Assembly: GCA_036756705.1 (NCBI GenBank)
Contig: DAIOKN010000005.1
Coordinates: 1 to 64,000, forward strand
Direction of reading: 5' to 3'
Origin: Caproicibacter sp002399225
GTDB lineage: Bacteria > Bacillota > Clostridia > Oscillospirales > Acutalibacteraceae
DNA length: 64,000 nucleotides
The position numbers and the translations under genes were made by a program. Below are positions 17,072 to 25,632 of this stretch, piece after piece. The number at the start of each line of letters is the position of its first letter. Positions within the stretch are counted from its first letter, which is position 1. The notes under the pieces were generated by a model, which saw only the letters and a program-made list of their open reading frames with translations, was not told the origin of the DNA and did not search any database.

Positions 17072-17497
17072 ATGAGCAAGTTTCGAAAGCCGCGCTGCCC
17101 TTACTGCGGAAATAAAATCGGATTTTTTCACACGATGATGCTGAAAAGCCAGGGGGAATATCTTTGCCCCAAATGCAGCGGCATTTCCAACATCGTGTTG
17201 GATCGGCTGCTGTATCGACTGGCGTTTTTCGCTATCCTGACCAGCGCGGTTTTCTTTTTACTGGACTTGCTCGGATTTCTGTCTTTAGACCTGTGGCTGA
17301 TTTTGCTGGTTTTGATTCCGTTTCTCCTGTTTTACCTCGTCTCCGTCTTTTTGGTCAGACTGGTCAAGCCGCCTGCCAGAAAACGCCCGGCTCCCCCGGA
17401 GCGAGGTTCTGCACCGCGGAAGAACGGCTCCGGCCGTTACGACGATGGCAGCCGCCCTTACGGAACCGTTCATTCCACTGCGCGCGGGCGCTATTGA
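17072..17497 (+). CDS. zinc-ribbon membrane protein, function unknown
   Basis: 141 residues. An N-terminal zinc ribbon has Cys pairs CPYCG (residues 9-12) and CPKC (about 34-37). Two adjacent hydrophobic segments (about 50-72 and 74-98) follow, then a hydrophilic tail rich in Pro, Arg and Gly. Ribosome site AGAGG before the ATG. It sits 15 bp after remB and next to a second protein of the same build, so the two probably arose by duplication or work together. I do not recognise a named family. Confidence 0.75.
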   Translation: MSKFRKPRCPYCGNKIGFFHTMMLKSQGEYLCPKCSGISNIVLDRLLYRLAFFAILTSAVFFLLDLLGFLSLDLWLILLVLIPFLLFYLVSVFLVRLVKPPARKRPAPPERGSAPRKNGSGRYDDGSRPYGTVHSTARGRY

Positions 17498-17524
17498 TTT
17501 TTGAAAAGAGGAGAAACCGAAAGA

Positions 17525-17818
17525 ATGAAACTTCCGCTTTGTCCTTACTGCGGGGCGCGGTTTCTCTATCCGGATGTGAGAAAGGCGCAAAATGAAAACC
17601 GCGGAGTCTGCCCGCACTGCGGAAAAATTTTTCGCATTTTCGGCCGTGCCGGCCGGTTTGTTCTGTACGCTGTCTCCGCCCTGCTGCTGATTGGCATCAA
17701 TCTTTGCCTGATGAAGCTCCCGTCTGCCAACCTGACCGTTCTTCTGGTGGTGACGATCCTCGGCGTGGCGGTCGTGCGACTTCTGATTCCCTATACCATT
17801 CGATACGGCCCGCTTTAG
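17525..17818 (+). CDS. second zinc-ribbon membrane protein, function unknown
   Basis: 97 residues with a zinc ribbon (CPYCG at 6-10 and CPHCG near 29-33) and two membrane segments after residue 38. Same design as the gene just upstream but without the charged tail. The ATG at 17525 has AGAGGAG at good distance. Located between remB and gyrB, where no fixed gene is expected in other Firmicutes. Confidence 0.75.
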   Translation: MKLPLCPYCGARFLYPDVRKAQNENRGVCPHCGKIFRIFGRAGRFVLYAVSALLLIGINLCLMKLPSANLTVLLVVTILGVAVVRLLIPYTIRYGPL

Positions 17819-17830
17819 TGCCGGCACTTC

Positions 17831-17858
17831 TTGATGATCCGTAATAAGCAGCTATTAT
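17831..17858 (+). promoter_or_regulatory. probable gyrB promoter
   Basis: TTGATG (17831-17836) and TATTAT (17853-17858) with a 16-bp spacer, about 35 bp before the gyrB start. Confidence 0.5.
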
Positions 17859-17891
17859 GATACGATTTGTAGATTAACTGGAGGGTTCAAT

Positions 17892-19832
17892 TTGGAGTTT
17901 GGCAAGGTCACACAGGCGAATAGCGATTATGATGAAAGTGAAATACAGGTCCTGGAAGGATTGGAAGCCGTTCGCAAGCGCCCCGGCATGTACATCGGTT
18001 CCACGGGGCCGCGCGGACTGCACCATCTGGTGTATGAAATCGTGGACAACGCGATCGACGAAGCTCTTGCCGGTTACTGTGATAAAATTGAAGTTGGAAT
18101 TCTTCCGGGAGACGTGATTTGCGTCACCGACAACGGGCGCGGAATTCCCGTCGGGATTCACCACCAGGTCGGCATCCCGACGGTCACGGTGGTTTACACC
18201 ATGCTGCACGCCGGCGGAAAATTCGGCGGCGGCGGATACAAGGTTTCCGGCGGCCTGCACGGGGTCGGCGCAAGCGTGGTCAACGCGCTTTCCGAGTGGC
18301 TGGAAGTAGAGGTCTTTAAAGACGGAATCGTTTATTTCCAGCGTTTTGAACGAGGCAAGCCTGTCACGGGGCTGGAAAAGCGCGGAGCGACCAACCGGAC
18401 CGGGACGCGCGTGCGCTTTCAGGCGGATCCGGAAATTTTTAAGGAAACAACCGTGTACAATTACGAAACGCTGCAAACACGGCTGCGGGAGCAGGCATTT
18501 CTGAATGCGGGCGTGCACATCGTTTTGACGGACGAACGGGAACCGGAAAATCGGCGCGAGGATGATTTCCAGTATGAAGGCGGAATCCGCAGTTTTGTCG
18601 AGTATATCAACAAAAAGAAGGCCGTCGAGGTCATTCACCCGGACGTCATCTATTTTTCGGCTGTCGCGCCGGATGATTCCGCAACGGCGGAAGTTGCCAT
18701 GCAGTACAACGACTCATATAATGAACTGATGCTGTCGTTTGCAAACGACATTCATACCACCGACGGCGGCACGCATGAAGATGGATTCCGCCGCGCACTG
18801 ACCCGCGTGATGAATGATTACGGCCGAAAGTTCAACATACTGAAAGACAGCGACAAGAATCTTTCCGGTGATGATTTTCGGGAGGGGCTGACCGTCGTCA
18901 TCAGCGTGAAGCTGCGGGAAGCCCAGTTTGAAGGGCAGACTAAAGCCCGCCTGGGCAACACGGAAATCGGCACGCTGGTCAATTCGATGGTTTCAGAGAA
19001 ACTTTCAGCTTATCTGGAAGAAAACCCGGCGACGGCACGCGCCGTTTTCGACAAGTCGATGGCGGCTTCTCATGCGCGGGAAGCAGCTCGAAAAGCGCGC
19101 GATATGGTGCGGCGTAAATCCGCCCTGGAAAACGCTTCTCTCCCCGGCAAGCTGGCGGACTGCCAGAGCCGGAATCCGGACGAAACCGAGATCTATATCG
19201 TCGAGGGCGATTCCGCCGGAGGCTCCGCAAAAGGGGGCCGGGATCGCCGGTATCAGGCGATTCTGCCGCTTTGGGGCAAAATGCTGAACGTGGAAAAAGC
19301 CAGGCTGGATAAAGTTTACGGCAATGAAAAGCTGATGCCGATCGTCACCGCACTCGGCTGCGGGATTGGGGATGAGTTTGACATCAACAAGCTGCGCTAT
19401 GGAAAAATCATCATCATGGCAGATGCCGATGTAGACGGCTCTCATATCCGCACGTTGCTTCTGACCTTCTTTTTCCGCTTTATGAAACCGTTGGTTGAAA
19501 ATGGGCATGTTTACTTGGCACAGCCGCCGCTGTACAGACTGACCAAAGCAAAAAAACATTATTATGCCTACACCGACAAAGAGCGCGATCAGATGATGAA
19601 AGACTTTGGCTCCGGATATGAAATTCAGCGCTACAAGGGCCTCGGCGAAATGGACCCCGATCAGCTTTGGGAAACCACAATGGACCCGGAAAGGCGGATC
19701 ATGCTCCGCGTCGAAGTGGAAGACGCCGCGGCGGCGGACGAAGCATTCACGATTCTGATGGGCGACAAAGTGGAGCCGCGCCGGGAATTTATTGAACAGA
19801 ACGCAAGATATGTTCAAAATCTTGATATATGA
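17892..19832 (+). CDS. gyrB: DNA gyrase subunit B
   Basis: ATPase subunit that powers negative supercoiling. 646 residues: GHKL ATPase domain with VDNAIDEALAG, DNGRGIPV and GGLHGVGASVVNALS; transducer domain; TOPRIM domain with EGDSAGGSAKGGRDR (residues ~430) and the DADVDGSHIRTLLLTFFFR metal site. It ends RREFIEQNARYVQNLDI, the normal gyrase end. The start is TTG at 17892 behind TGGAGGG. Followed by a 110-bp gap holding a parS-like site. Confidence 0.98.
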   Translation: MEFGKVTQANSDYDESEIQVLEGLEAVRKRPGMYIGSTGPRGLHHLVYEIVDNAIDEALAGYCDKIEVGILPGDVICVTDNGRGIPVGIHHQVGIPTVTVVYTMLHAGGKFGGGGYKVSGGLHGVGASVVNALSEWLEVEVFKDGIVYFQRFERGKPVTGLEKRGATNRTGTRVRFQADPEIFKETTVYNYETLQTRLREQAFLNAGVHIVLTDEREPENRREDDFQYEGGIRSFVEYINKKKAVEVIHPDVIYFSAVAPDDSATAEVAMQYNDSYNELMLSFANDIHTTDGGTHEDGFRRALTRVMNDYGRKFNILKDSDKNLSGDDFREGLTVVISVKLREAQFEGQTKARLGNTEIGTLVNSMVSEKLSAYLEENPATARAVFDKSMAASHAREAARKARDMVRRKSALENASLPGKLADCQSRNPDETEIYIVEGDSAGGSAKGGRDRRYQAILPLWGKMLNVEKARLDKVYGNEKLMPIVTALGCGIGDEFDINKLRYGKIIIMADADVDGSHIRTLLLTFFFRFMKPLVENGHVYLAQPPLYRLTKAKKHYYAYTDKERDQMMKDFGSGYEIQRYKGLGEMDPDQLWETTMDPERRIMLRVEVEDAAAADEAFTILMGDKVEPRREFIEQNARYVQNLDI

Positions 19833-19871
19833 CAAGGCCCGGAAATTCGGCATTTTAATGAAAAACGAGAA

Positions 19872-19887
19872 AGTTTCATGTGAAACG
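19872..19887. promoter_or_regulatory. parS site (ParB binding), copy 3
   Basis: AGTTTCATGTGAAACG carries the same 14-bp core GTTTCATGTGAAAC as the sites at 4020 and 6474, with different outer bases. It lies in the gap after gyrB. Confidence 0.8.
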
Positions 19888-19942
19888 GCAACGCCGAAAG
19901 ATGCAATCTTCCCGGCAATTGCCGCAGAAGGAGATAAACAAG

Positions 19943-20608
19943 ATGAGCAATCATTCGAAAGAAAACGGGTCAAATTCAAAGCCTCCGGAACCGGAGGAAC
20001 CGGAACACCCACGGCCAGACTGCCTGGAATCGGTCCTTGTTTCTGACGAAAGCAAAGAATATGAAGATCAGCAGACCGGAATTGAACTTTCCTATGTCTT
20101 AAACGAGGATGAAATTTATGAATGTCTGAAGCAGTCCGGATATTTGCGCGGGAATCAACGCTTCCTTGTATTTTTTATGATGGCTTTTGTTGTTTTGGCA
20201 ATTACTTTTTTTACCGCCGGTGCCCGTACATACCGGGTTTTCTTTTACGGTTATGCAGCTTGCTGTGCGGCTTTTGCTGCGGTATTCGGAGCGCTTCCCT
20301 ACCGAAGCAACCGGATGAAGGCGCGCTTTTGTGCCGATGGGCGCAGCATCAGACTCACCGTTTACCCGGACAGAATTCAGGTTGCAAGCGGCGCCGGGCA
20401 ATGGGAGATCCCGATGAACGGAAGCGCGAAATATGCTCAGGTTGAAAAGATGATGGTCCTTTATTTGCAGGAAGAAAACGGCTTGGGGAAAAAAGCTGCA
20501 AGCAAGATGCTGATTCTCCCGATGCGATGTGTCAAGCCCCAGCTTCTGGCGGATGTGCGGGCCATCATCGTCGCGGGAACCAGACCCAAAAAGATGTCGA
20601 AATGGTAA
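19943..20608 (+). CDS. YcxB-like membrane protein, function unknown
   Basis: 221 residues. A hydrophilic, acidic and Pro-rich start (about 70 residues) is followed by two membrane segments (RFLVFFMMAFVVLAITFF and an Ala-rich second one) and a soluble C-terminal region. Its layout (short two-helix membrane hairpin followed by a beta-rich tail with WEIPMNGSAKYAQ) resembles YcxB-like proteins, a weak assignment. The ATG at 19943 has AGAAGGAG. Inserted between gyrB and gyrA. Confidence 0.65.
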   Translation: MSNHSKENGSNSKPPEPEEPEHPRPDCLESVLVSDESKEYEDQQTGIELSYVLNEDEIYECLKQSGYLRGNQRFLVFFMMAFVVLAITFFTAGARTYRVFFYGYAACCAAFAAVFGALPYRSNRMKARFCADGRSIRLTVYPDRIQVASGAGQWEIPMNGSAKYAQVEKMMVLYLQEENGLGKKAASKMLILPMRCVKPQLLADVRAIIVAGTRPKKMSKW

Positions 20609-20677
20609 CACCTGTTTGCGCGTCTTTAAAAAGAGTGTGCGGCGGGCGCAACAAAACTGCGGGAGGATGCCCCTGAA

Positions 20678-23221
20678 ATGGACGAAATAGAAGAAAACAG
20701 CAGAATCATTAACGTGGATTTGGAAAAAGAGATGAAAAAATCATTTCTAGACTATTCCATGTCCGTCATTGTGTCGCGTGCGCTGCCGGATGTGCGAGAC
20801 GGCCTGAAACCGGTCCACAGAAGAATTCTTTACACCATGTTTCAAAACGGTCTGATGCCGGACAAACCTTATCGCAAATGTGCCGACACCGTTGGCTCCG
20901 TTCTCGGCAGCTATCATCCGCACGGCGACGCTTCGGTCTATGACGCGCTGGTTCGCCTGGCACAGAATTTTTCCATGCGCTATATGCTGGTGGATGGGCA
21001 TGGCAACTTCGGCTCCGTCGACGGAGATCCCCCTGCGGCTTATCGTTATACAGAGGCGCGCATGAGCAAGATTGCTCTGGAAATGCTGCAGGACATCGAC
21101 AAGGACACGGTCGATTTCATGCCGAACTACGATGACCGTCTGAAAGAGCCGGTGGTTTTGCCCAGTCATTTTCCAAATCTTCTGGTCAACGGATCGACGG
21201 GGATTGCGGTCGGAATGGCGACCAATATTCCGCCGCATAACATGCGGGAAGTCATCAACGGGGTCTGCACCCTGATTGATAACCGTGAAGCTACGCTGGA
21301 CGACCTGATGCAGAGCATCCAGGGGCCTGATTTTCCGACAGGCGGCATCATTATGGGCCGCAGCGGAATCCGCGCAGCTTATGCCACGGGGCGTGGGCGT
21401 GTCATTGTGCGTGCCCGCGCGGAAATTGAAGAGGAAAAGAACGGGCGTTTTCACATCATCGTAACCGAATTGCCCTACCAGGTCAACAAGGCCAGACTGA
21501 TCGAATCCATCGCCGATCTGGTCAAGGAAAAGCGGATTGAAGGAATTTCCAACATTGAGGATCATTCCGACCGCCAGGGGATGAACATCGTCATTACCGT
21601 CAAGCGCGACGCTTCCCCGCAGATTGTACTCAATCAGCTTTATTCCTACACGCAGATGCAGACGACGTTCGGCGTCAATATGCTGGCAATCGTCAACGGG
21701 GAGCCGAAGGTTCTGACCCTGCGCGAGATGCTTTTGGAGTACCTGAAATTTCAGGAGGAAGTTGTCCGCCGGCGCACCAGCTTTGAGCTGAAAAAGGCGC
21801 AGGAGCGCGCTCATATTCTGGAAGGCCTGAAAATTGCGGTGGACAATATCGACGAGGTAATCCACATCATCCGGTCTTCAAAATCCGTCCCAGAGGCGCG
21901 ATCCCGTCTGACAGAACGGTTTGGTATCGACGAGGTGCAGACGCAGGCCATTGTGCAGATGCCGCTTGGCCGCCTGACCGGACTGGAACGGAAAAAGCTG
22001 GAAGACGAACTTTCCGCTCTGCTGGTTAAAATTACTGATTTTCAGGACATTCTTGCGCATGAAGAACGCGTGCTGGCCATTGTGCGGAAGGAAGCCATCG
22101 CCGTGCGCGATAAATTCGGCGACGACAGGCGCACGGAAATCGCAACGGTCACCGGGGAAGTCGACATTGAAGACCTGATCCCGCAGGAAGAATGTATGCT
22201 GACGATGACCAGCTTTGGCTATGTGAAACGCCAGAAAACGGACACCTACCGGATACAGAGGCGCGGCGGGCGCGGGGTGAGCGGAATGACGCGGCGCGAA
22301 GAGGATGTGGCAACCGATATGTTCGTAATCGGTTCGCATGACTATGTTCTGTTCTTTACAAACCGCGGACGCGTCTATCGGTTGAAATGCTATGAGATCC
22401 CGGAGGGGACCCGCGTTGCAAAAGGAATTAATATCGCCAATCTGCTGCCGATTGCGCAGGAAGAAAAGGTTACTTCAATGATCCGGGTTCCGGAATTCGA
22501 CGAAGAGAGCTTTCTTGTCATGGTGACGAAAAACGGAATCATCAAACGCACGGCGCTTTCCGCCTATAACACTGCGCGCAAGGGCGGGGTGATCGCCATC
22601 GACCTGGACGAGGGAGACGAACTTTCGTGGGTTCGCATGACGAGTGGCAAAGACGATCTTCTGGTCGCGACAAAGTCCGGCATGGCCATTCGCTTTCATG
22701 AGCAGGATGCCCGCGCGATGGGGCGCACGGCCCGGGGAGTCAAGGCGGTTTCTCTGGAAGAGGGGGACTGCGTCGTCGGCATGGTTATTCTTCAGCCGGG
22801 CACGCTGGTGCTGACCGTTTCCGAAATGGGTTTCGGCCGTCTGTCGCCCGAAAGCGATTATCATGCTCAGTTCCGCGGCGGAAAAGGGCTGCTAAACTAC
22901 CATACCGAACGCTATGGTGATGTCGCGGCTATTCAGGCAGTCAGCCTGAATGACGATGTGATCCTGATTTCCTCTGGCGGAATTATTATTCGTATCCTTG
23001 CCAATTCCATCCGTCAGTGCCAGCGCCCAAGCAAAGGGGTTTTGCTGATGCGTCTGACAGAAAACAGCCATGTGGTCACGGTTGCCTGCACCGAGCATGA
23101 CGAAGAGGAAGAGGCGGAGCAGGCTGTTGATGACGGAAGCGCCGAGGAAGGCTGTGACAACGCGGCAGCCGAAGAAGACGCAGGGCAGGAACCGGCTGAC
23201 AAACCGGAACAAGACGAATAA
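20678..23221 (+). CDS. gyrA: DNA gyrase subunit A
   Basis: DNA cleavage and re-joining subunit. 847 residues. The quinolone region reads HPHGDASVYDALVRLAQ, so the residue matching E. coli Ser83 is Ala and the acidic Asp87 is kept. The active-site tyrosine is in AAYRYTEARM, with PP before it instead of SA. The GyrA box QRRGGRG is present near residue 525, so this is gyrase rather than topoisomerase IV. The C-terminus is a long acidic tail rich in Glu and Asp. GGGAGG lies 11 bases before the ATG. Confidence 0.98.
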   Translation: MDEIEENSRIINVDLEKEMKKSFLDYSMSVIVSRALPDVRDGLKPVHRRILYTMFQNGLMPDKPYRKCADTVGSVLGSYHPHGDASVYDALVRLAQNFSMRYMLVDGHGNFGSVDGDPPAAYRYTEARMSKIALEMLQDIDKDTVDFMPNYDDRLKEPVVLPSHFPNLLVNGSTGIAVGMATNIPPHNMREVINGVCTLIDNREATLDDLMQSIQGPDFPTGGIIMGRSGIRAAYATGRGRVIVRARAEIEEEKNGRFHIIVTELPYQVNKARLIESIADLVKEKRIEGISNIEDHSDRQGMNIVITVKRDASPQIVLNQLYSYTQMQTTFGVNMLAIVNGEPKVLTLREMLLEYLKFQEEVVRRRTSFELKKAQERAHILEGLKIAVDNIDEVIHIIRSSKSVPEARSRLTERFGIDEVQTQAIVQMPLGRLTGLERKKLEDELSALLVKITDFQDILAHEERVLAIVRKEAIAVRDKFGDDRRTEIATVTGEVDIEDLIPQEECMLTMTSFGYVKRQKTDTYRIQRRGGRGVSGMTRREEDVATDMFVIGSHDYVLFFTNRGRVYRLKCYEIPEGTRVAKGINIANLLPIAQEEKVTSMIRVPEFDEESFLVMVTKNGIIKRTALSAYNTARKGGVIAIDLDEGDELSWVRMTSGKDDLLVATKSGMAIRFHEQDARAMGRTARGVKAVSLEEGDCVVGMVILQPGTLVLTVSEMGFGRLSPESDYHAQFRGGKGLLNYHTERYGDVAAIQAVSLNDDVILISSGGIIIRILANSIRQCQRPSKGVLLMRLTENSHVVTVACTEHDEEEEAEQAVDDGSAEEGCDNAAAEEDAGQEPADKPEQDE

Positions 23222-23234
23222 AGGTGGACTGCAT

Positions 23235-23891
23235 ATGAAACGGCATTTTTCTTTCTCCATTCTGGCGGGAGCTATGGCGCTGGCCATGCTGATACTGCCC
23301 GGCTGTTCTCATCATCAGGCAAAAGAGGCCGCCGCAAAGCCGGCATCTTCCTCTTCTTCCCATGTTTCATCCGCAGCTTCTTCCCAGGCGGTCTCATCCG
23401 GGGAAAACCAGGTTTCCAGCCAAGCTTCCACGCCTGCCGGGCCTTCGGCATCCCAGCCTGGTCCCGTGCTGAAAATTACCACCGACAATGCGGCCTTTAA
23501 TCAAAAATTTGCGAACAACCCGATTGACAAGGCCTATATCAAAGAATCCAACCAGGCTGTTTCCACCGTAGACATGGTGAATGTATCACAGAAATATTCC
23601 GGCCTTTGGCAAAAAGAAGTCGACCATGCCTGGAAAGAACTTTTAAAAAAAGCGAAGACAGATTCCAGCGGGAAGCCCGCCAAACTGCAGGCGGAACAGA
23701 AAAAATGGGAAGCCGGAAAAAGCGCTGCGCTGAAAAAGATCAACAGCGACGCTTTCGCCGCCGGCGGCAGTATGGCGGAAGTCAACGAGGCTTCTCAGGT
23801 CATGGATTTCTACAGAAACCGCGCGGCACAGCTTTACCGGGAACTCTATCAGTACGAACCCAATTATTCCTATGCCTATAAGGCAAAATAA
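23235..23891 (+). CDS. lipoprotein with LprI-like (DUF1311) domain
   Basis: 218 residues. A signal peptide ends in LILPGC with lipidation Cys24. A Ser/Ala-rich linker (about residues 30-75) leads to a C-terminal region with WQKEVDHAWKELLKKAK, LQAEQKKWEAGK and FYRNRAAQLYREL, the pattern of the lysozyme-inhibitor LprI N-terminal family. Expected on the outer face of the membrane. The ATG at 23235 follows AAGGTGG, 13 bp after gyrA. Function in Gram-positives is unknown. Confidence 0.8.
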   Translation: MKRHFSFSILAGAMALAMLILPGCSHHQAKEAAAKPASSSSSHVSSAASSQAVSSGENQVSSQASTPAGPSASQPGPVLKITTDNAAFNQKFANNPIDKAYIKESNQAVSTVDMVNVSQKYSGLWQKEVDHAWKELLKKAKTDSSGKPAKLQAEQKKWEAGKSAALKKINSDAFAAGGSMAEVNEASQVMDFYRNRAAQLYRELYQYEPNYSYAYKAK

Positions 23892-23899
23892 GATAAAAT

Positions 23900-23914
23900 A
23901 ATACGAATCGTATT
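23900..23914. promoter_or_regulatory. perfect 15-bp dyad after the lipoprotein gene
   Basis: AATACGA-A-TCGTATT is a perfect palindrome around one base, 8 bp after the stop codon. The one-base centre rules out a normal hairpin, so it looks more like a protein-binding site. Owner unknown. Confidence 0.35.
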
Positions 23915-24049
23915 TTATGAAGCCATTCCGGGCTAAAAACCCTGTCTCTCATGCCGTTCGCAACGGTTGTCTTAAGATTGCCTGAATACTATTTTATTCC
24001 TAAAAGTAGTTTATAGATATAAAAATACAGATTGTAAAGCAGGGACATC

Positions 24050-24595
24050 ATGAAACTGACAGAAAAAGCTCTTGGACAAAATTATCTCTACCGTGGAAAG
24101 ATTCTCAATTTTCATGTGGACAAAGTTGAGCTCATCAGTGGCCGGACCGTCACGCGTGAATGTGTCGACCACAGAGGCGGCGTCAGCGTCGCCGTTTTAA
24201 CGGATCAAAACGAGATGCTTTTTGTCCGCCAGTACCGCTATCCCTACCGGGAAGCCGTGCTGGAAGCTCCGGCCGGCAAGCTGGAAAAAGGGGAAGAGCC
24301 GTTCGAGGCTGTCAAGCGCGAGCAAAAAGAAGAAACGGGGACCACGGGGAAAAATTATCTGAATCTCGGCAAACTGTACCCCTCCCCGGGCTATACCAAT
24401 GAAATCCTCTACCTTTATGCCTGCCGCGTTGATTCCTGCGGTAAGCAAAATCTGGATGAGGGCGAATTCCTTGAGGTAGAAAAAATTCCGCTTTGTCAGG
24501 CGGAGCAGATGGTGCTGAACGGTGAAATTCCGGATGCAAAGACGCAGGTTCTAGTTCTCAAGGCTTCCAATTTTGTAAAAAATGGTAAATTGTAA
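24050..24595 (+). CDS. NUDIX hydrolase, ADP-ribose pyrophosphatase type
   Basis: Predicted to cleave ADP-ribose (or related nucleotide sugars) into AMP and ribose 5-phosphate. 181 residues; a NUDIX box G-x5-E-x7-RE-x-x-EE-x-G is visible as GKLEKGEEPFEAVKREQKEE followed by TG, with Gln in the usual aliphatic position. The upstream VRQYRYPYREAVLEAPAG and downstream PSPGYTNEILYLY motifs are those of the ADP-ribose subfamily. Single gene, followed by a terminator shared with the convergent DUF1015 gene. Confidence 0.9.
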   Translation: MKLTEKALGQNYLYRGKILNFHVDKVELISGRTVTRECVDHRGGVSVAVLTDQNEMLFVRQYRYPYREAVLEAPAGKLEKGEEPFEAVKREQKEETGTTGKNYLNLGKLYPSPGYTNEILYLYACRVDSCGKQNLDEGEFLEVEKIPLCQAEQMVLNGEIPDAKTQVLVLKASNFVKNGKL

Positions 24596-24659
24596 TACGG
24601 TTCGGATTAAAATCAATTGAAATAACTAATTGTATCTTTGCCGGACACATTAGAAACAG

Positions 24660-24691
24660 TTTTCAACAAATTTTACACAGAAGGTGGAAAA
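24660..24691. repeat. DnaA-box-like cluster after the NUDIX gene
   Basis: TTTTCAACA (24660-24668), TTTTACACA (24671-24679, fits TTWTNCACA) and GGTGGAAAA (24683-24691, reverse of TTTTCCACC) lie within 32 bp. This resembles the oriC module but with a different spacing. Confidence 0.4.
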
Positions 24692-24745
24692 TAATCTTTC
24701 ACGGCTTCGGCTTATGATCTGATCATTTGTTGCGGCGAAAAAAAA

Positions 24746-24771
24746 GCAGGACGAAAATTTTTCCGCCCTGC
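24746..24771. terminator. bidirectional terminator between NUDIX and DUF1015 genes
   Basis: Stem GCAGG(A)CG / CG(C)CCTGC with an A-run on the left (T-run for the minus strand) and a T-run on the right. Confidence 0.7.
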
Positions 24772-24780
24772 GTGTCTTTT

Positions 24781-25632
24781 TCAGTCCATTGGATTGATGA
24801 TAAGTCCGAGAACCGGTTTTTGAAAAAAGGATATGGCTTCCTGCGGCATTCGTTCTTCCGTTCCGGCAGCGCCTCCGGTTATCGGCTGGGCCTCCGGGCA
24901 GACGGTTTCCCTGTCGATCAGAAACATCATGACGCAGGCTTCCCCGCCCGCCGCGTTGCCGAGTTCCCGGCGGTGGAAGCAGGACGCCGGGGCGGTTTCA
25001 TAGCGGAACTCCCCGTCTGCCGGACGGAGTTCCCGATCCGTAAAATCCTCTTGAATCGCACGGATCACAACGGGATCGTTGATGAGCCACAGTCGATGAG
25101 TTGCGTCGCTTTTCCTAAATTCATAACGCGGCTTTCCGGAAGAGAGCGCGTCGAGCCGGTCGCGGGTCGCGTGATTTTTGTCCTCATAGAACGCGCAGAC
25201 CGGACTGAATTCACATGCGGTTGCCTCCGTCAGCCGCAGGCGGTCCTGTTTTGCTTTGAGAATCGTTTCCCCGTATGGCTGCGTGACGGTTTCTAAAGAA
25301 AGTTCTTTGGGGCGGGCAAGGCAAAAAATGCCTCTGACTTTTATGATTTGTCCATGGAAAGAAAATTCTTTTTCGTAAAGATAGAAGCCCGGATCGGTAT
25401 CCCTGCGAAGGATTCCTCCGGAAATCCAACGATGCGGGGTTGCCCCGGCCGCGGCGCAGGGATCATCCCCTTCCTGCGGCAGCTCCAGCCGGACGATGTT
25501 GTAAAGATTTTTCTGAAGAAGCGCTCGGCGTTCCTCTTTGCCGGCGGCACCGCGGGGCGGACAGACCAGTGAGGCGATGTCCCCCGCCCGCTCTGTAAAG
25601 CGCAGAGCGCGAAAAGGCTGAATTTCTGCCAT
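24781..25632 (-). CDS. DUF1015 family protein, short form
   Basis: 283 residues starting MAEIQPFRALRFTERAGDIASLVCPP, which is the DUF1015 start (IxPFRALRY ... APPYDV in the family). Motifs LYEKEFSFHGQIIKVRGIFCL and HRLWLINDPVVIRAIQEDF are also family-like. Family members I know of are about 400 residues, so this copy seems to lack a C-terminal part. Function unknown. The ATG at 25632 has AAGGAGAG; upstream TTG at 25650 would sit on that site. Confidence 0.75.
   Translation of the reverse strand: MAEIQPFRALRFTERAGDIASLVCPPRGAAGKEERRALLQKNLYNIVRLELPQEGDDPCAAAGATPHRWISGGILRRDTDPGFYLYEKEFSFHGQIIKVRGIFCLARPKELSLETVTQPYGETILKAKQDRLRLTEATACEFSPVCAFYEDKNHATRDRLDALSSGKPRYEFRKSDATHRLWLINDPVVIRAIQEDFTDRELRPADGEFRYETAPASCFHRRELGNAAGGEACVMMFLIDRETVCPEAQPITGGAAGTEERMPQEAISFFQKPVLGLIINPMD

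Noticed and set aside
24596..24780. Further gene in the gap after the NUDIX hydrolase
   Set aside because: No frame of useful length with a ribosome site; the gap holds box-like repeats and a terminator.
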